A DNA stretch of 64,000 nt. Source: an uncultured Gemmataceae bacterium (GTDB lineage Bacteria; Planctomycetota; Planctomycetia; Gemmatales; Gemmataceae). The stretch lies in NCBI GenBank assembly GCA_937923405.1, contig CALDUY010000039.1, positions 62,001-126,000 of the forward strand. The letters are read 5' to 3'. Shown here piece by piece: positions 60,085-64,000 of this stretch. Numbering within the stretch: the first letter of the stretch is position 1; every line of letters begins with the position of its first letter. Both the position numbers and the translations under genes were made by a program. Below the pieces are notes generated by a model that worked only from the letters and a program-made list of their open reading frames with translations, had not been told where the DNA came from and did no database searches.

Positions 60085-60999
60085 TTAGAAGTTGCCGATC
60101 ACTTCACCGCCCGCTCGCGTACTCAAAGCGCGGTAGGTGGTCAGATCGATCGAGTCACGAACAAAGCGAACCGAACCATCGACGAAGGCGAAGTTGCCGC
60201 CGCCGGTGTGTTCGCTACGAAACGCACCGTACACCGTCGAGGTGTGGTTGTGAAGATTGAATGGATGGAACGTCGTTCCCCAGGCGTAGCCGATGAAGCC
60301 ATAGGCCCAGACGCCGCCATAATTCGTCGAAGGCACGCCCGCTGGTTTGAAGTCGGTCTCACCGAGCAGAAAGGTGTTCGAGGTACCGTCCGTGATCGAA
60401 CTGAGGCGAGTCGGCTGACGATTGGGACTGCTGGCGTTGCCGGGTTTTTCCGGATTCTTGAGGGGAACGATCGCCCCGTCGAACAGCGGATCGGCATTCG
60501 GCGCGTGATAGTGGAACAAAGTCACATTCGGCGTACCGGCGCAGAACAGATAGCTACAATAGGCCCGATTCTCGGCCAACGGAGCGCTGGGCGGTGACAT
60601 CGACGGACAGATGAAGGTCGGAATCAGCATTTGTTGCAACATGGCATTAGTGTAGCCGTCGCCATCGCGATCCATCGTGCTGTTGCGCGGCAACGTAGGA
60701 TCCCAGCGACGAGCGACATTGTCCTGTTCCAGAAACGGCAGGATGAGAATGTGACCGGTGACAAAAGTATCGACGGCCTCGCCAGGTTGCCGATCTAGCG
60801 TGGCGTAGGGGAATTTCTGATAGGCGTCGTGGTAATTGTGCGTAGCCAGGGCCATCTGTTTGAGATTATTTTGACACTGTAGGCGAGCAGCGGCCTCGCG
60901 TGCTTTCTGCACGGCAGGCAATAATAGCCCAATGAGGATGGCAATAATCGCGATTACTACCAACAGTTCGATCAGAGTGAATCCACGGCGTGTGCGCAT
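60085..60999 (-). CDS. DUF1559 protein with prepilin-type N-terminus
   Basis: 304 residues from ATG 60999, with GGAGG six bases upstream. The start MRTRRGFTLIELLVVIAII is a type IV prepilin-like leader and helix; LLPAVQKAREAAARLQCQNNLKQM follows. The C-terminal part has TSNTFLLGETDF and NFAFVDGSVRFVRD with STRAGGE at the end. It is the second member of the family in the window and is only distantly similar to the first beyond the N-terminus and the C-terminal motif. Confidence 0.94.
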   Translation of the reverse strand: MRTRRGFTLIELLVVIAIIAILIGLLLPAVQKAREAAARLQCQNNLKQMALATHNYHDAYQKFPYATLDRQPGEAVDTFVTGHILILPFLEQDNVARRWDPTLPRNSTMDRDGDGYTNAMLQQMLIPTFICPSMSPPSAPLAENRAYCSYLFCAGTPNVTLFHYHAPNADPLFDGAIVPLKNPEKPGNASSPNRQPTRLSSITDGTSNTFLLGETDFKPAGVPSTNYGGVWAYGFIGYAWGTTFHPFNLHNHTSTVYGAFRSEHTGGGNFAFVDGSVRFVRDSIDLTTYRALSTRAGGEVIGNF

Positions 61000-61215
61000 A
61001 ACACCTCCCTCGACCGCGCGAATCGTGTGCGGTGTGCTGTGAAAACGGGAATTACTAGAGGTGCATTGCGAACGGAAGTGCGTGGGGGTCACGCACGGCG
61101 GCAGCGGAGCAGCCTCGGATGGCAAAGATATTGAGACTCTGTCTCAACTACGAAGGATTATAGAGTGATCGGGCTGTTCGTCAAGTAGAAAGTTGGCGAG
61201 AATTTTTGGCCGCGC

Positions 61216-62397
61216 TCAGTCGGCTCGTTCGACGAGCAGAGCGACGGCATTGCCGCCACCCAGACACAGCGAGGCGATGCCGCGTCGCGCGTCGCGTTGT
61301 AGCATGGCGTGCAGCAACGTCACCAGCACCCGCGCCCCGGAAGCACCGATGGGATGGCCCAAAGCGATCGCTCCGCCGTGGACGTTCAATCGATCGTGAT
61401 CCAGGTCGAGTTCCTTGCTATCGGCCAGCACCTGAGCGGCAAAGGCCTCGTTCAACTCAAACAGATCGATGTCGCTGAGACGAAGCCCGGCACGATCGAG
61501 TACCTGGCGAATGGCTAGTACGGGAGCAATGAAGATCTCTTTTGGGGCAACTCCACTGGTGGCGTAGGCCACCACCCGGGCCAGCGGACGACAGCCAAGT
61601 TTCTCCGCCTTCGCTCGAGTGCCGAGAATGACGGCGGCGGCTCCGTCGGACAAGGTCGAGGCATTCCCTGCTGTGACCGTACCTCCTTCGTGGAAGGCGG
61701 GCCGCAGCTTGGCCAGCCCCTCCAGCGTCGTCTCAGGACGCAGGCCCTCGTCCTGGACAATCTGTCGCGCTTTGGCCCCGCTGCCGACCGTCACGGGCAC
61801 CACTTCGGCCTGGAACGCGCCGGCCTGCCAGGCTTTCGCGGCACGCTGTTGACTAGCGACGGCGAAAGCGTCCTGTTCGGCGCGTGTGACGCCACAGCGT
61901 GCGGCAATGTGTTCGGCGGCTCGGCCCATGTGCCAGCCCTCGAAGGCGCACCACAAGCCATCGTGAATCATGGCATCGATGGCCTTGTGCTCGCCGAACT
62001 TCCAGCCGATCCGTGTGTCCAGAAGCAAGTGGGGGGCTCGGCTCATGCTTTCCATGCCACCGGCAGCGAGCAACTCCGCATCGCCAGCGCGGATGGCTTG
62101 GGCTGCTAGCATCACCGCCTTCAAGCCCGAGCCGCATACCTTGTTGATCGTCACTGCCGCGATACTGTCGGGCAGTCCGGCTTGTAGAGCCGCTTGCCGC
62201 GCTGGATTCTGGCCCACCCCCGCCTGGAGTACATGGCCGATGATCACCTCGTCGAGTTGCTCTGGATTGGCCCGGGCACGCTGCATCGCCTCGCGCAGAG
62301 CAATCGCTGCCAACGCCGGAGCCGATAACTCGGACAGCCCACCGAGAAACTTGCCAATCGGTGTGCGTGCTGCCGAGAGAATGTAGGCATCGGCCAT
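61216..62397 (-). CDS. Acetyl-CoA acetyltransferase (thiolase)
   Basis: 393 residues, AAGGAG before the ATG. It condenses two acetyl-CoA to acetoacetyl-CoA or runs the reverse reaction. The nucleophile Cys88 lies in NKVCGSGLKAV, with GGMESMSRAPHLL next. The catalytic His is in GGAIALGHPIGASGARVLV and the second Cys in CLGGGNAVALL. The length equals the degradative and biosynthetic type II thiolases. No other fatty-acid or polyhydroxyalkanoate gene is near, so the direction is open. Confidence 0.95.
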   Translation of the reverse strand: MADAYILSAARTPIGKFLGGLSELSAPALAAIALREAMQRARANPEQLDEVIIGHVLQAGVGQNPARQAALQAGLPDSIAAVTINKVCGSGLKAVMLAAQAIRAGDAELLAAGGMESMSRAPHLLLDTRIGWKFGEHKAIDAMIHDGLWCAFEGWHMGRAAEHIAARCGVTRAEQDAFAVASQQRAAKAWQAGAFQAEVVPVTVGSGAKARQIVQDEGLRPETTLEGLAKLRPAFHEGGTVTAGNASTLSDGAAAVILGTRAKAEKLGCRPLARVVAYATSGVAPKEIFIAPVLAIRQVLDRAGLRLSDIDLFELNEAFAAQVLADSKELDLDHDRLNVHGGAIALGHPIGASGARVLVTLLHAMLQRDARRGIASLCLGGGNAVALLVERAD

Positions 62398-62454
62398 CTG
62401 AGTTCTCCTTCATCCCCTCGCTCGACGGCACCGAATTTGCGTCAAGCCTTTGGG

Positions 62455-63393
62455 CTACAGGTCACGTTCAAAGATCGGAAAACTCCCCTGTCGACGGAAC
62501 AGGCTCTTGTAAAAGCGAACCAGATGCTCGGCATGGGACGGTACTTGGGCGGCGAACGTCTCGACCTCGGTAGCCTGCAGGCGATTGGTGGCGTAGCCGA
62601 GCAGATCCAGCCCACAGGGAGTCAGATCCCGATTATCCAGGGCGAGAAAACTGAACAACCCATTGACGCGTTTCGTGGTCATTCCTTCCGTTCCGAAGGC
62701 TCCCAGACGGAAACAGGGCATGGCGGCGTCGATCTGCTTGGGATGAGCGTAGGATTGGTGAGTCACCAGCATACCGATCGCCACGGGTACCTCGTCGGAT
62801 TTACTGCGCAACACGAAGGCGGCATCAGGCGGAAAGTAAGGGTTGTGAAAGAAGTAGTTCTCTAATTCGATGGAGTCGGTAATGCGCAGCACACCTTGCC
62901 CCAGAGCCAGGATCGTAGGAATGTCCTCGGGTTTGAGTGGGCTGATCATCGCCGACGGCCGCGCCGCTGGAGTTGGCATCTCGACCAGATCCAGAGCGTA
63001 GTTAATCATCTCGTGAGTCTGCTCGAATCCATGACGTATCAGAAAGTCGCGTTGAAGCGGCCAGTCGCCTCGGTAGGCGGAGAAGGCTCGACGAAGGCCG
63101 CGCTGCTTCATCGCCGTTAGGGCGTGCTCAAGCAACGCCTCGGCCTGCTGCTCGTGCCCACGACGACACCAGGGAAACCCAAGTCGCCCGTTCGGTTGGA
63201 ACATGATGTAGCCGACCGGGCGATCATTCACCACGGCATAAAATCGGGTAGTGGGATCGAAGTCGGGGGCGCGACAGCGGCGGCGAACCTCGTCAATCGT
63301 TGCGGGTTTGAATTTAGGCAAATCGGCACCGGCTTCGTTATAGATCGAAACCTGTGCAACGTCGTCCCCCGCCTGGAAAGTGCGGATGGTCAT
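62455..63393 (-). CDS. GNAT-family N-acetyltransferase, probably with two GNAT folds
   Basis: 312 residues. The first half has a GNAT core (RFYAVVNDRPVGYIMFQPNGR, then RRGHEQQAEALLEHALTAMKQRGL, the acetyl-CoA loop region). The second half (AFVLRSKSDEVPVAIGMLVTH) looks like a second, degenerate GNAT fold. The substrate is unknown. The start has a weak ribosome binding site. Confidence 0.82.
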   Translation of the reverse strand: MTIRTFQAGDDVAQVSIYNEAGADLPKFKPATIDEVRRRCRAPDFDPTTRFYAVVNDRPVGYIMFQPNGRLGFPWCRRGHEQQAEALLEHALTAMKQRGLRRAFSAYRGDWPLQRDFLIRHGFEQTHEMINYALDLVEMPTPAARPSAMISPLKPEDIPTILALGQGVLRITDSIELENYFFHNPYFPPDAAFVLRSKSDEVPVAIGMLVTHQSYAHPKQIDAAMPCFRLGAFGTEGMTTKRVNGLFSFLALDNRDLTPCGLDLLGYATNRLQATEVETFAAQVPSHAEHLVRFYKSLFRRQGSFPIFERDL

Positions 63394-63504
63394 AGTCGAT
63401 CCTGTCGAAGTCAGAGCAGTAGGTGGGGCGGAAGTCCCCTACTCAAGGTATACCTTACGTTTGCCCACCCAACTTCGCAAGTCAGTTCAAAACTCGCGAG
63501 GAGT

Positions 63505-64000
63505 TCACGTCACTCCAGCCGCCGCTGCCTCAGCCTGACCGCGCTCGAACTGTTTGCCAACGAAGATGAAGGCGATCCCCGCAGCCAGGACAATTAGTGC
63601 CGTACAGGTGTAGAACATCGGCGGACTCAGCGTCTTACCATAAAGCGGCATCCACTGGATGTTGAGGAAGTTGCCCAGCGTGTTTGTTAGCAAAAAGCAT
63701 GCCGTGATGAACCCCTTCATGCTCTTGGGGGCCGCTGTGTAGGCCAACTCCAGCATCGTGCCATAGAGCAACACCTCGCCCAACGTCAGCACGATGTAGG
63801 CGGTTGCTGGCCAGAGGACCGACACCTTATTTGACGAGTCGACTGCCTCGCGTCCAGCAACGACAAATCCCGCCACAGCCATAATGCCGATCGAGGCGGC
63901 AGTGAGCAGGAAGCCGGCCAACACCCGACGCATCGGCGTGAAAATCTTGATCTGGGGATCGAGTCGGGCGAAGAGGAAGTTGAACGTCGGAATCGATAGA
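63505..64000 (-). CDS. POT/MFS-type peptide transporter, C-terminal part (5' end outside window)
   Basis: The frame is open to the right edge (the ATG at 63933 is internal). About 164 residues are visible. Segment TFNFLFARLDPQIKIFTPMRRVLAGF and the helices VLAGFLLTAASIGIMAVAGF, VLWPATAYIVLTLGEVLLYG, MLELAYTAAPKSMKGFITACFLLTNTLGNF fit the proton-dependent oligopeptide transporter family, where the PKSMKG segment is conserved. It should import di- and tripeptides across the cytoplasmic membrane. Confidence 0.85.
   Translation of the reverse strand, partial: LSIPTFNFLFARLDPQIKIFTPMRRVLAGFLLTAASIGIMAVAGFVVAGREAVDSSNKVSVLWPATAYIVLTLGEVLLYGTMLELAYTAAPKSMKGFITACFLLTNTLGNFLNIQWMPLYGKTLSPPMFYTCTALIVLAAGIAFIFVGKQFERGQAEAAAAGVT

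Overview
The window looks like a chromosomal segment of a planctomycete, most likely a Gemmata-type lineage (inference). The evidence is gene content: two DUF1559 proteins with prepilin-type N-termini, a DUF1549/DUF1553 protein with CxxCH motifs, a PEP-CTERM protein, a multidomain Ser/Thr kinase with RDD membrane domains, a GlmU-like protein and many secreted proteins of unknown function. Base composition is moderately GC-rich. I see no rRNA, tRNA, CRISPR array, prophage or intact insertion sequence.

Layout. 1-5554: the start of an ABC transporter ATPase gene (minus), divergent from a tightly overlapping bat-like operon (BatA, fused BatB-BatC, BatD, BatE). 5484-10239: a 1061-residue kinase, a small protein, ilvH and a secreted protein (all minus). 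10654-14097: a PEP-CTERM protein, two small unknown genes and an RRM RNA-binding protein. 14713-18083: an aldolase, a flavoprotein and a His-rich metal-binding protein. 18084-25587: glgP, then dnaG-rpoD behind a consensus promoter and a structured leader, then a coiled-coil zinc-ribbon protein. 25741-30996: a DUF1549/DUF1553 protein, a TIM-barrel isomerase, a multi-hairpin RNA region and aroF. 31252-37167: a thioredoxin-fold protein without its cysteines, a TPR protein, an LRR protein, and a DUF1559 protein with a lipoprotein. 38002-42131: a pentose-phosphate cluster, rpiA-zwf-opcA-rpe. 42485-43268: csrA and a receiver protein that appear to be one gene split by a 19-bp tandem duplication. 43411-50761: pgsA-rimO, a BNR-repeat protein, a HAD hydrolase with a coiled-coil protein, dapA and a small secreted protein. 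50935-52198: a frameshifted GlmU-like gene. 52676-57698: STAS and HATPase regulators, mutS and a flavin monooxygenase. 57720-64000: a membrane-anchored protein, a bifunctional-nuclease-family protein, DUF1559 plus Kelch genes, a thiolase, a GNAT protein and part of a POT-type transporter.

Two families of short non-coding repeats are scattered through the window: a REP-like family (core GGGCTAAAGCCCGC) and a MITE-like family (ends GGAGTTAYGCAGTTGG, core CTCTCCCCGTTGGGGAGAG). The core of the second family also lies in frame inside the BatB-BatC fusion. The most unusual items are the split CsrA/receiver gene, the hairpin-rich RNA region with a sequestered near-perfect Shine-Dalgarno before aroF, the kinase/pseudokinase/double-RDD protein, the 26-bp palindrome before a DUF1559 gene, and an unassigned minus-strand ncRNA candidate near 37.7 kb.
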